From Streptomyces sp. AC555_RSS877 (GTDB lineage: Bacteria; Actinomycetota; Actinomycetes; Streptomycetales; Streptomycetaceae), in the NCBI RefSeq assembly GCF_019049245.1, contig NZ_JAGMUK010000032.1, positions 62,001-126,000 on the forward strand: a stretch of 64,000 nucleotides of DNA, read 5' to 3'. Made by a program: the position numbers and the translations under genes. Of the stretch, positions 7,891 to 17,537 are shown one piece after another (positions within the stretch are counted from its first letter, which is position 1; the number at the start of each line of letters is the position of its first letter). The notes below the pieces were generated by a model, which saw only the letters and a program-made list of their open reading frames with translations, was not told the origin of the DNA and made no database searches.

Positions 7891-10275
7891 TTGCATCAGC
7901 CGACTCCGCCCTCAGCCACCGACGACAGCTCTATTCTCGGCAGTTCCGCGCCGCCCTGGAGCAGAGCCGCGAGCCCACCGCCGCAGGTGCCGGACTCGAC
8001 CGAATCCAGGGGACAGGAGAGGCAGCGGCCGGGTGTGGATCCCCGCCGGTATCCGTCTCCGTCGCTGGCACAGGACAACCCCCGGCCCGTCTCAGGCACG
8101 GGTCCGCAACGCCGGTCGTCTGCGCCCACGGAGCCGAACCCGCCGCTGCCGACGGCCCAGCCACCACGCCCCGCTCCGTCGACGACGCAGCAGCGCAGGC
8201 CGCACCGAACCATCTCCCGTCCGGATCGCTCGATCGTGCCCACTCAACAGGACCACCTGCACTCGCCCTCGTCGCCCCCGCCCTCACCCCCGAATCCCAC
8301 CTCGCCCCTGCCGCCTCGCCGCTCGGCCGACCTGCCCCCGGCCCACGCAACGCTCATCTGCGTCGCGCTCCCGGGGCTCGTCATCTCCTCGGACCAGGGG
8401 CAGTTGACCGGACACGGCCTGGAGGGGTTCTATCGCGCGGGCCGACGCGTGCTCTCCCGCTGCCAGCTTCGCGTCGCCGGACGCGAACCGGTCGCGGTCC
8501 AGGCCAGGACGACCGCGGCAGATCGCGCACGCTTCGTGGGGACACTGCGCGCCTCCCCGGGCGCCGGACCGGACCCGGACGTCGTGGTTGAGCGCACGCG
8601 TCACGCGGACGGCACGGAACGCATCACTCTCCACAGCGCGGCCACCCGCCCGCTCCGCCTGCCGGTGGAGGTGGCCCTCGGTACGGATCTGGCCGACCTG
8701 GGGGCGATCGCGTCGGGACGGGCGGGACCCGAGCTGTCCGCCAGCGTCCACGACTCCGGCCTGCGCTGGTCCTGCGCCGGCGCGAGCGCATCGGTCACGG
8801 CCGATCCGCCGCCCGCCGATGCCCTGGCCTCAGCAGGTCTGCTGCGCTGGGAGTTCCAACTGCCCCCGGGCGGCACGGCGAGCTTGGAACTGCGCGTACG
8901 GCCCGACGGTGCCGGACCCGTCAGGGCCGCGGGACGTGCCGCGACGAGCCCGCTGGCTACCGCACGGGCGTCCGGCGACCACCCCGGAGTGCCGGCCCTG
9001 CTGCACACCGGCATCGAGGACCTCCAGGCCCTGCTGCTGCGCGATCCGGCGCACCCCACCGACACGCACCTGGCGGCAGGAGCACCCTGGCGCTGCGGGA
9101 TGGCACCGGTCGAGGCACTCGCCGCGGCCAGGATGACGCTGCCGCTCGGTACCAGGCTTGCGGCCGGCACCTTGCGCACTTTGGCCCGTACCCAACTCCC
9201 GGGCGCGGGCGGACCGCGGTTCGGCATGATCCCGGGACCGAGGCGGGACGCGGGGGTGCATCTGCCGCCCGGTTGCACGGGCACGGAGGCCACTCTGCTC
9301 TTCCCGGCCCTCCTCGCGGAGGCCCGAAGGTGGGGGCTTCCCCAGCCGGAGACGGAGGAACTGCTACCAGTGGCCGAGCGGTGCCTGACCTGGCTGCGGA
9401 CGACCGTGGGCGACGGTACATACCTGTGCGACCCGCAGCCCGGCGGGCCCGTCCGTTGCGAGACACAGGCCCATGCCCATCGCGCGGCGGTGCTCGGCGC
9501 CGAACTGCTCGACGCGTGCGGCAGGCCGGGCGGCACGGAGCTGCGCCAGTGGGCACGAGAACTGCGTACGGCGTTCCGCCAGGACTTCTGGGTCGAGGAC
9601 CGTGGCGGCGGCCGGCCGGCGATCGCCCGTGCCCCGGACGGGCGTCTCGTTCCGCAGCTTGGCGCCACAGCCGTCCATCTGCTCGACACCGGCCTGCTGG
9701 GTGGGGGCGAGCCGGCACCAGGGCTGCTCGACCGGGTGCAGACCGAACAGCTCGCCAGGCTTTTCGGGAGCCCGGCCATGGACTCAGGCTGGGGCCTGCG
9801 CGGAGTGGGCGAGAAGGAAGTGGGATACAACCCGTTCGGCCACCGCGCCGGTGCCGTACGGGTCCACGAGACGGCCGTCGCCGTCGCCGGTCTGGCCGCT
9901 GCGGGCTACGAGAAGGAGGCCGGTTCGCTGCTGCGAGGCGTCATGGCGGCAGCCGAGACGTTCGGTCACCGGCTCCCCGAGATGTACGCGGGCGAGCAGC
10001 GCACGGAAGGGGCCGCGCCACTCCCGCATCCGGCGGCCTGCCGCCCGTCGGCGACCGCAGCGGCTGCCGGTGTCCTGCTGCTGACCACCCTGGCAGGGAT
10101 CCGCCCCGACGCCCCGGCCGGGACGGTCACGCTGCGCCCGATGCGCAGCGCGCCCCTCGGAGAGATCAGCCTGACCGGTTTGCGCGTGGCAGGTGCCCCC
10201 TTCTCCGTGCGGGTCAGCCGACTCGGCCTCGCCATGGTCGAGGAGGCGGCCGACGGCCTGCAACTCGGGGCGTGA
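7891..10275 (+). CDS. glycogen-debranching-type protein (N-terminal GDE domain plus six-hairpin glycosidase-like domain)
   Basis: A 794-residue protein. Residues 1-150 are a proline/serine-rich, probably disordered leader. Residues about 155-330 match the N-terminal domain of bacterial amylo-alpha-1,6-glucosidase relatives (GLVISSDQGQLTGHGLEGFYRAGRRVLSRC). Residues about 370-790 form an alpha/alpha-barrel-like region with DSGWGLRGVGEKEVGYNPFGHRAGAVRVHET and PEMYAGEQR, as in this family. The substrate is probably an alpha-glucan, but the family is diverse. The TTG at 7891 has GAGGAAG 8 bases upstream; a GTG at 8035 behind AGGAGAGG is the main alternative. Confidence 0.82.
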   Translation: MHQPTPPSATDDSSILGSSAPPWSRAASPPPQVPDSTESRGQERQRPGVDPRRYPSPSLAQDNPRPVSGTGPQRRSSAPTEPNPPLPTAQPPRPAPSTTQQRRPHRTISRPDRSIVPTQQDHLHSPSSPPPSPPNPTSPLPPRRSADLPPAHATLICVALPGLVISSDQGQLTGHGLEGFYRAGRRVLSRCQLRVAGREPVAVQARTTAADRARFVGTLRASPGAGPDPDVVVERTRHADGTERITLHSAATRPLRLPVEVALGTDLADLGAIASGRAGPELSASVHDSGLRWSCAGASASVTADPPPADALASAGLLRWEFQLPPGGTASLELRVRPDGAGPVRAAGRAATSPLATARASGDHPGVPALLHTGIEDLQALLLRDPAHPTDTHLAAGAPWRCGMAPVEALAAARMTLPLGTRLAAGTLRTLARTQLPGAGGPRFGMIPGPRRDAGVHLPPGCTGTEATLLFPALLAEARRWGLPQPETEELLPVAERCLTWLRTTVGDGTYLCDPQPGGPVRCETQAHAHRAAVLGAELLDACGRPGGTELRQWARELRTAFRQDFWVEDRGGGRPAIARAPDGRLVPQLGATAVHLLDTGLLGGGEPAPGLLDRVQTEQLARLFGSPAMDSGWGLRGVGEKEVGYNPFGHRAGAVRVHETAVAVAGLAAAGYEKEAGSLLRGVMAAAETFGHRLPEMYAGEQRTEGAAPLPHPAACRPSATAAAAGVLLLTTLAGIRPDAPAGTVTLRPMRSAPLGEISLTGLRVAGAPFSVRVSRLGLAMVEEAADGLQLGA

Positions 10276-10376
10276 CCTCGTACGACACGGCAAAGAAAGA
10301 CGACCGGAGCCAAGTCTGAACCCCGACCGGACCGAAGCGGACCGGCCGCCGGTGCGGCCGACGAAAGGAGTGTTTA

Positions 10377-10398
10377 TCGTCAAGCAGACGACTATGAT
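10377..10398 (+). promoter_or_regulatory. leaderless promoter with overlapping dyad for the NUDIX regulator
   Basis: TATGAT at 10393-10398 is a near-consensus -10 ending 6 bases before the ATG at 10405, so the transcript probably starts at or next to the A of ATG. Immediately upstream and overlapping, TCGTC (10377-10381) and GACGA (10387-10391) form an inverted repeat with a 5-base spacer. It sits where a repressor would block polymerase, suggesting autoregulation by the NrtR-like product. Confidence 0.55.
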
Positions 10399-10404
10399 CG
10401 CCGC

Positions 10405-11163
10405 ATGCCCTACGACCCGTCAGCCTTCCCGCCCTTCGCCGTCACCGTGGACCTTGTCGTGCTGACCGTGCGCCGCCATGCTCTGTGCGCGATGACGGTG
10501 CGCCGGGGGGAGCCGCCGTTCCAGGGACGCTGGGCGCTTCCCGGCGGTTTCGTACGGGCCGACGAGGATCTGGCACAGGCAGCGGCGCGCGAATTGGCGG
10601 AGGAGACAGGACTGCGCGCGCACGACCCGGCCGTTCCCGTCCAGGACAACGGGGCACACCTGGAACAGCTCGCGACGTACGGCGATCCCAAGCGCGATCC
10701 CCGGATGCGCGTGGTCAGCGTCGCCCACCTCGCCCTCGCCCCCGATCTGCCCGCTCCGCGCGCGGGAGGCGACGCGAGCAACGCACGCTGGGCGCCCGTC
10801 GAGGAACTGCTGCAGCAGGGCGGTTACGGCCGGGACGGCGAACCCGTCGCACCGCTCGCCTTCGACCATGCGCAGATTTTGGCGGACGGCGTGGAGCGAG
10901 CCCGTTCCAAGATCGAGTACTCGTCGCTGGCCACCGCGTTCTGCCCGCCCGAGTTCACTGTCGGCGAGCTGCGTCGCGTCTACGAGGCGGTGTGGGGTGT
11001 CGCGCTCGACCCGCGCAACTTCCACCGCAAGGTCACGGGCACGCCCGGCTTCCTCGTGCCCACCGGCGGTACGACCACCCGCCAGGGCGGCCGCCCCGCC
11101 CAGCTCTTCCGCGCCGGCGGGGCCACGCTCCTCAACCCGCCGATGCTGCGGCCAGAGGTGTGA
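10405..11163 (+). CDS. NUDIX hydrolase / NrtR-like transcriptional regulator
   Basis: A 252-residue protein. The N-terminal NUDIX domain (about 10-150) contains an intact Nudix box fitting GX5EX7REUXEEXGU (GFVRADEDLAQ ... RELAEETGL). The C-terminal ~75 residues (FTVGELRRVYEAVWG, NFHRKV) are the winged-helix domain found in the NrtR family, which represses NAD-synthesis genes in response to ADP-ribose. Because the Nudix box is intact, real ADP-ribose or related nucleotide hydrolysis remains possible; NrtR proteins often have degenerate boxes. No NAD gene is adjacent. Probably leaderless and autoregulated. Confident on architecture, not on ligand. Confidence 0.85.
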   Translation: MPYDPSAFPPFAVTVDLVVLTVRRHALCAMTVRRGEPPFQGRWALPGGFVRADEDLAQAAARELAEETGLRAHDPAVPVQDNGAHLEQLATYGDPKRDPRMRVVSVAHLALAPDLPAPRAGGDASNARWAPVEELLQQGGYGRDGEPVAPLAFDHAQILADGVERARSKIEYSSLATAFCPPEFTVGELRRVYEAVWGVALDPRNFHRKVTGTPGFLVPTGGTTTRQGGRPAQLFRAGGATLLNPPMLRPEV

Positions 11164-11311
11164 GACCGAGAAGCGGGGCCTGAAGGGCCGACCGGCTCTG
11201 ACGGAACCCGCGGACCGGCCTCTGGTCCAAACGGCGAACAGGGGCCGTCTGGGCTGCCGAGGGACTGTTGGAGGCTGCGTAGCGGGCCTTGCGGTACCCG
11301 AAAAAACGGAC

Positions 11312-11323
11312 ATAGCGCGCTAT
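11312..11323 (+). promoter_or_regulatory. 12-bp perfect palindrome at the ABC-gene start
   Basis: ATAGCGCGCTAT is a perfect 12-bp palindrome ending 10 bases before the GTG start. It partly overlaps TATCTT (11321-11326), a possible -10 that would give a leaderless message. It is a candidate operator. Confidence 0.45.
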
Positions 11324-11333
11324 CTTGCTACGG

Positions 11334-13202
11334 GTGATCCAGGCCTTCGGACTGACCAGCAACCCCCGCAAGGATCTTCCGCCCGCGGTCGACGACGTCT
11401 CCTTCGAAGCGCGCGCAGGCTATGTCACCGCGCTCCTCGGAGCGGCGGGAGCGGGCAAGACGACGGCGCTCAGGCTGATGCTCGAACTCCAACGGGGCCG
11501 CGGCATCACCTATTTCAGAGGCCGTCCCCTGCACCGCATCGCGCACCCCTCGCGCGAGGTCGGGGTGCTGCTGGGTGACGTGCCGGGCCATCCCGCCCGA
11601 AGCGTGCGCGGTCACCTGCGCATGCTGTGCGCTGCGGCGGGCGTCCCGGTCCGGCGTGCTGACGAAGTCCTCGAGGTGGTCGGTCTCGTCAGCCTGCGGG
11701 AAGAACGGCTCGGCACTCTCTCGCGCGGCGTGGACCGCCGTCTCGGTCTGGCCTGTGCCCTTCTGCCCGACCCGCACACCCTTCTCCTGGACGACCCTGC
11801 CGACGGCCTGTCCGCCCGCGAGAACCAGTGGCTGCACGGCATGCTGCGGGCGCACGCAACGCAGGGTGGCACGGTCCTGTTCACCACGGCCGACCCCAAG
11901 GAGGCGGCGCGCGCCGCCGACCGTGTCGTCACGCTCGACGAGGGCAGACTCGTCGCCGACCAGGACGCCGCGGACTTCGCCCGTACCCGGTTGCGCCCCC
12001 GGGTAGCCGTGCGCAGCCCTCACGCCGCCCGCCTCGCGTCGCTGCTCGCCAGGGAGGCCCGCGCTGCTCAGCGCTCCGTCGAAGTCGTACGGGAGAGCGG
12101 CAATCGTCTGTCCGTATACGGCAGTACGTGTGCCGACGTGGGTGAGACCGCATTCCGGCACGGCATCCTGGTACACCAACTCGCCGACGAGGTCGGTGAC
12201 ACGGGCACGGGTGTGGCGCCGGCCCCCTCTGTGGAGTCACACGTACTCGACGGGACGCTGTCGGACGGCGTGGAGGGGGAACCCGGACCGTCGCAGGTGT
12301 CCGGTCCAGCGGAAACACACACCGGTGCGAGCGACGGAGAAAGCTGCCCATCAGCCGCGGCCGGCCCCGTCGAAGCCGTCACAACCATCGACCCCTTGGC
12401 CCCCCTCCCGCCCCCGATCTCCGTCCGCCCCGCGCCCAGCCCCCTGCGTCCGCTGCGCTACGAACTGCGTCGCGCCGCCGGGGTCGGGACGGGGTTCCTC
12501 ACCGGCGCCGGTGTTCTCGTCGCGTCCGCCCTCACCGCCGTACTCCTGGCACGAGTCGGACACACCCCGCAGCCGCGTCTGCTGGCCGCGTGGCCGCGGG
12601 AACTCCCGCTGCCGCCCGCGGCACTCGGCGCGGGGCTGCTCGGGGCGCTCGCCTTCGGTGACGAGTTCCGCCATCCCGCCCTGGCGGTGGACCGCGGCAC
12701 GGTGCCCCGCCGACTGGGGCTGCTCGCCGCGAAACTCGTGGTCGCCGCGGCCACCGCGCTGCTGCTGGCCTTGCTGACGCTGGGCTGCGACGCCGAAGCG
12801 CTGTACCTCGTCTACGGACAGGAGCTCGCAGAAGTTCCAGCCGACTGGTTGCCGCTGGGTGTCAGTTGGATCGGGTTCGTGATCGGGTGCGCCTGGGCCG
12901 GAGTGCTGGCCGCGGGAGTCTTCCGGTCCACCACGGCCGGGCTCGCCGCAGTGGTCGCCGTACCGGTTCTCGTCGTACCTCTCGTACAAAAGGCCTTGGA
13001 GGGGGCGTCCGTGCGGGCGGCGGCCGGATTCTCCGTGCGGCTGCGTGAGGTGTTCCTTTCGCAGTGGCCCTTCGGGGGAGAGCGCTATCTGTCTGCCGCT
13101 GTGCGTGTGCTCGCCCAACCCGTCGGTGGTGCGCTGACGTTGTCGCTGACCGCTCTGCTCTGCGCATACCTGTTCACGACCCTGCGTAGCAGGGTCCGAT
13201 GA
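11334..13202 (+). CDS. ABC transporter, ATPase and permease fused in one chain
   Basis: A 622-residue fusion. Residues about 10-220 are an ABC ATPase: Walker A GAAGAGKT, a degenerate signature LSRGVDRRLG where LSGGQ is usual, Walker B LLLDDP with Asp in place of the common Glu, and an H-loop position reading TTADPKEA without His. Residues ~290-385 are a variable linker. Residues ~390-622 hold about six hydrophobic segments resembling ABC-2 type permeases. The altered signature, Walker B and H-loop positions suggest weak or regulated ATP hydrolysis (inference). The GTG start was chosen from homology-like sequence (VIQAFGLTS). It sits directly upstream of whiH in the same direction. Substrate unknown. 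Confidence 0.85.
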   Translation: MIQAFGLTSNPRKDLPPAVDDVSFEARAGYVTALLGAAGAGKTTALRLMLELQRGRGITYFRGRPLHRIAHPSREVGVLLGDVPGHPARSVRGHLRMLCAAAGVPVRRADEVLEVVGLVSLREERLGTLSRGVDRRLGLACALLPDPHTLLLDDPADGLSARENQWLHGMLRAHATQGGTVLFTTADPKEAARAADRVVTLDEGRLVADQDAADFARTRLRPRVAVRSPHAARLASLLAREARAAQRSVEVVRESGNRLSVYGSTCADVGETAFRHGILVHQLADEVGDTGTGVAPAPSVESHVLDGTLSDGVEGEPGPSQVSGPAETHTGASDGESCPSAAAGPVEAVTTIDPLAPLPPPISVRPAPSPLRPLRYELRRAAGVGTGFLTGAGVLVASALTAVLLARVGHTPQPRLLAAWPRELPLPPAALGAGLLGALAFGDEFRHPALAVDRGTVPRRLGLLAAKLVVAAATALLLALLTLGCDAEALYLVYGQELAEVPADWLPLGVSWIGFVIGCAWAGVLAAGVFRSTTAGLAAVVAVPVLVVPLVQKALEGASVRAAAGFSVRLREVFLSQWPFGGERYLSAAVRVLAQPVGGALTLSLTALLCAYLFTTLRSRVR

Positions 13203-13265
13203 CGACCGTCCGCTCCCCATCGGTTCCTCCGTGCGCACAACTCCCCGGGGTGCGCCCATTTCTTT

Positions 13266-13272
13266 CCGATAA
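13266..13272 (+). promoter_or_regulatory. candidate sigma-WhiG -10 element for whiH
   Basis: CCGATAA at 13266-13272 matches the last seven bases of GCCGATAA, the -10 of flagellar-type sigma factors such as WhiG, about 93 bases upstream of the whiH GTG. whiH is known to depend on WhiG in S. coelicolor. I do not find the TAAA -35 at the expected 15-base distance, so the call is partial. Confidence 0.4.
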
Positions 13273-13364
13273 GGCGTCAATTGCGACGGGGTGAGCGATC
13301 ACCCTTTCGTGTGCTTTTCACCAAAGACCTCAAGGGAGTTGGAGGCGACGCCGACAAAAGATCC

Positions 13365-14252
13365 GTGAGTACCCTTGCGCACACCATGATGACCGCCGCC
13401 CGCTCCGCAGACTCCGGTCTCGCCGGCCCGGGCGAACTCGACCGCTACCCCTACGCCGAGGCGTCGGCGCCCGACCGCGTCGGCATCCCCTCCTGGGACG
13501 GCGCGGACCCGGAGCTGGGCCGCATGGGCCGACGCGCCGCAGGCAACCGCGGGCGCGGACTGCACGGCCAACTCGTCCAACAGCTTGGCCAGATGATCGT
13601 TTCCGGTGACCTGGGCGCCGACCGTCCGCTGGTCCCCGAGGAGATCGGCCAGCGCTTCGAGGTCTCCCGCACCGTCGTCCGCGAGTCGCTCCGTGTCCTG
13701 GAGGCCAAGGGCCTGGTCAGCGCCCGCCCGAACGTGGGTACGCGGGTGCGCCCCGTCAGTGACTGGAACCTCCTCGATCCGGACATCATCGAGTGGCGTG
13801 CCTACGGGCCGCAGCGCGACGACCAGCGCCGCGAGCTGAGCGAGCTGCGCTGGACGATCGAGCCGCTTGCCGCCCGCCTTGCCGCCGGGCACGGGCGCGA
13901 GGACGTCCAGCAGCGGCTCACCGACATGGTCGAGATCATGGGTCACGCCATGGCGCAGGGCGACGTGCTCACCTTCTCCCGCGCCGACGCCGAGTTCCAC
14001 TCCCTGCTCATCCAGCTCGCGGGCAACCGCATGCTGGAGCACCTGTCCGGGATCGTGTCGGCCGCCCTGCAGGTCTCCGGTGGCCCGATCGCCGGCTGTG
14101 ACCGGCCGACCGAGGCCTCGCTGGCGCACCACGGCCGGATCGCCGACGCCCTCGCCACCGGGGACGGCGCGGCGGCCGAGGCGGCCATGCGGCAACTTCT
14201 CACCGTCCACCCCGAGGTGGAGCGCGTGGTGCCCGCGCCGCGCGAGCACTGA
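13365..14252 (+). CDS. whiH: sporulation regulator WhiH (GntR/FadR family)
   Basis: A GntR-family regulator needed for sporulation septation of aerial hyphae in Streptomyces. With the GTG at 13365 it is 295 residues, the length I recall for S. coelicolor WhiH. After a ~60-residue leader comes the winged helix (about 65-130): LVQQLGQMIVSGDLG, EEIGQRFEVSRTVVRESLRVLEAKGLV. The FCD-type all-helical effector domain (about 150-285) has the metal/ligand residues spread over DAEFHSLLIQLAGNRML and AHHGRIADAL. The gene order whiH then hrdB is the conserved Streptomyces arrangement and supports the name. A strong hairpin follows. Confidence 0.92.
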   Translation: MSTLAHTMMTAARSADSGLAGPGELDRYPYAEASAPDRVGIPSWDGADPELGRMGRRAAGNRGRGLHGQLVQQLGQMIVSGDLGADRPLVPEEIGQRFEVSRTVVRESLRVLEAKGLVSARPNVGTRVRPVSDWNLLDPDIIEWRAYGPQRDDQRRELSELRWTIEPLAARLAAGHGREDVQQRLTDMVEIMGHAMAQGDVLTFSRADAEFHSLLIQLAGNRMLEHLSGIVSAALQVSGGPIAGCDRPTEASLAHHGRIADALATGDGAAAEAAMRQLLTVHPEVERVVPAPREH

Positions 14253-14325
14253 CCGGGTACCTCAGGCGGCGCGGTCGGCGATGTCTCGCCCCTCCTGTGG
14301 CATCGCCCGGCCGTCGAACCGTCTC

Positions 14326-14372
14326 CCGTCGGACCCCGCAGGATCCTCAGGGAATCCTGCGGGGTCCGACGG
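14326..14372 (+). terminator. terminator after whiH
   Basis: A 19-bp perfect stem (14326-14344 with 14354-14372) enclosing a 9-base loop, 74 bases past the whiH stop. It is one of the strongest hairpins in the window and separates whiH from hrdB transcription. Confidence 0.85.
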
Positions 14373-14540
14373 TGCGACGTGGCGGTGATTGGGCCGGAAT
14401 CGCCAGGCCGAGACTGCGCCTGACCTCCTCTGTCCGTGTCTGACCGTTTTTGATTGCTTACGGGGTGTGACTCGGGCCACGCAGATTGGGCGTAACGCTC
14501 GGGGAGACAGCGCGATGACCTAAGAGGTGACAGCCGCGGA

Positions 14541-14568
14541 GGGAATACGGACGCCGTTCAAGGCGCTG
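14541..14568 (+). promoter_or_regulatory. sigma-R-like promoter upstream of hrdB
   Basis: GGGAAT (14541-14546), exactly 18 bases, then GCTG. The disulphide-stress sigma factor SigR recognises GGGAAT-N18-GTTG, so this is one mismatch away. One hrdB promoter in S. coelicolor is SigR-dependent, which makes the match credible. It lies about 115 bases upstream of the GTG. Confidence 0.55.
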
Positions 14569-14681
14569 TGCATCTCCCCGGCCCCCGCCCGCGCCGTCGG
14601 CCCATCCCCAAGGCCGGTGGTCGGCTCCTGTCCGCATGGACGGGGCCGGAAGCCGTTTTCCAACGTTCCGAGAGGTTGTTC

Positions 14682-16217
<1,536 letters not shown>

Positions 16218-16236
16218 GTCGCGTTCGTTCGACATG

Positions 16237-16270
16237 GAAGGCCCGGCTCCTTGAAGGGAGCCGGGCCTTC
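16237..16270 (+). terminator. terminator after hrdB
   Basis: A 14-bp perfect stem (16237-16250 with 16257-16270) with a 6-base loop TTGAAG, 20 bases past the hrdB stop. Confidence 0.88.
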
Positions 16271-16338
16271 GTGCTGCGGGCCGCGATGCTCTGCATGACT
16301 CTGGGTGTCCGATCAACACCCCGGAGTAAGGAGCAGGC

Positions 16339-17196
16339 ATGCGGTCTCGCATTGCTCGGGCGCTGGCCCGGCCGCTGGTTCTGGCGGCCGCCGCGGCGGC
16401 CATACCACTGGTGTCGGCCGTCCCTGTGGCCGCCGACAACATCGTCGTGGGCGGTTTCCCGGTCGATGTCTCGGAGAGTCCCTGGACGGTGGCTCTGTCC
16501 AGTCGTGACCGGTTCGGAGGTACGAGGGCGGGGCAGTTCTGCGGCGGTGTGGCAGTCGGCCGGACCACTGTGCTGACCGCGGCCCACTGTCTGGGGGAGG
16601 ACGTCCTCGGCGACCCACCGGACCGCGTCCGCGACCTCAAGGTGATCGCAGGCCGCACGGACCTCCTCTCGGACCAGGGCCAGGAGATCCACGTCCGGGA
16701 CACCTGGGTGAATCCGGACTACGACGAAGGAAGCAACGCGGGGGATTTCGCCGTGCTCAGTCTCACCGAGCCGCTACCGCAGGGCTCGGTGATCGGCATG
16801 GCGGCTGCCGGTGATCCGGGATACCTACCGGGGGCGAGCGCCACGGTCTACGGGTGGGGCGATGCCACTGGTGCGGGGGGATACGTGCAGAGCCTGCGCG
16901 CGGCACGCCTGCGCGTGCTGCCCGACGCTCTGTGCGAGCGGGCGTATCCGGGCAGCGCCGACGGTACGTACCTCGTCGGCACCATGCTGTGTGCGGGGGA
17001 GGAGGAGGGCGGCCGGGACGCCTGCCAGGGGGACAGCGGAGGACCGCTGGTCGCCCGCGGGGAGCTGATCGGGCTCGTGTCCTGGGGGAGTGGCTGCGGC
17101 CGTGCGGGCAGCCCTGGTGTCTACACGCGCGTGTCCGACGTCGTGCGGACGCTGGTCGGGGGCGGCGGGTCGGACATGCCGCGTACGGGCGCCTGA
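16339..17196 (+). CDS. secreted trypsin-like serine protease (S1 family)
   Basis: A 285-residue extracellular protease precursor. Residues 1-33 are a Sec signal peptide (RSR-rich start, alanine-rich core, cut near VAADN). The mature chain begins with a classical propeptide/activation junction ending in IVVGG. The catalytic triad is complete: His in TAAHC, Asp in GDFAVLSL, Ser in CQGDSGGP. A trypsin-type S1 Asp lies six residues before the catalytic Ser (RDACQGDSGG), indicating cleavage after Arg/Lys. Six cysteines could make three disulphides. AAGGAG is positioned 4 bases before ATG. Convergent with the DUF7455 gene. It could also be called a chymotrypsin-fold protease without the specificity inference. 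Confidence 0.95.
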   Translation: MRSRIARALARPLVLAAAAAAIPLVSAVPVAADNIVVGGFPVDVSESPWTVALSSRDRFGGTRAGQFCGGVAVGRTTVLTAAHCLGEDVLGDPPDRVRDLKVIAGRTDLLSDQGQEIHVRDTWVNPDYDEGSNAGDFAVLSLTEPLPQGSVIGMAAAGDPGYLPGASATVYGWGDATGAGGYVQSLRAARLRVLPDALCERAYPGSADGTYLVGTMLCAGEEEGGRDACQGDSGGPLVARGELIGLVSWGSGCGRAGSPGVYTRVSDVVRTLVGGGGSDMPRTGA

Positions 17197-17225
17197 CGGC
17201 GACTGAGGGGCTCGATGGGCACGAG

Positions 17226-17265
17226 CAAGGGCGGCTACCCCTGGGAGCAGGGGCGGCCGCCCTTG
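17226..17265. terminator. bidirectional hairpin terminator
   Basis: CAAGGGCGGC pairs with GCCGCCCTTG (10 bp) and an inner CCCCT/AGGGG stem continues the hairpin. It lies between the converging protease and DUF7455 genes and can serve both. Confidence 0.7.
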
Positions 17266-17306
17266 GCCGGCCTGTGCCGGTGCTGGCTCGTCGTGGAACG
17301 CGAGTG

Positions 17307-17537
17307 TCAGCGCTCTTCTTCGGAGGCGGATGCAGGAATGGCCGTGAGCCGCTCCGTCTCGTCCTGTATCTCAGCGGCGATCTTCTTGAGTTCCGGCTCG
17401 AACTTGCGACCGTGGTGGGCGCAGAAGAGCAGTTCTCCGCCGCTGAGCAGGACGACGCGTACGTACGCCTGGGCGCCGCAGCGGTCGCAGCGGTCAGCGG
17501 CCGTCAGCGGGCTCGCGGGGGTCAGAACAGTAGTCAC
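17307..17537 (-). CDS. small DUF7455-type protein with Cys/His cluster
   Basis: A 76-residue cytosolic protein of unknown function, widely present in Streptomyces next to hrdB/parE. The centre reads CDRCGAQA ... FCAHHG, i.e. CxxC followed ~20 residues later by C-x2-H, a likely zinc ribbon. The C-terminal third is a charged helix. I assign DUF7455 from memory of the sequence pattern. GTG start at 17537 preceded on the minus strand by AGAAGAGG; TTGACC further upstream could be a -35. No function is inferred beyond probable metal binding. Confidence 0.8.
   Translation of the reverse strand: MTTVLTPASPLTAADRCDRCGAQAYVRVVLLSGGELLFCAHHGRKFEPELKKIAAEIQDETERLTAIPASASEEER

Noticed and set aside
5578..7896. 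Long minus-strand open frame continuing upstream of recQ (nearly 770 extra codons)
   Set aside because: It lies antisense to the DUF4192 gene, whose motifs are unmistakable, and the upstream part has no domain or start signals. It results from high GC.
16303..16321. GGGTGT-N7-ACACCC inverted repeat before the serine protease as an operator
   Set aside because: Only six paired bases per arm and no known regulator match; insufficient to call a site.
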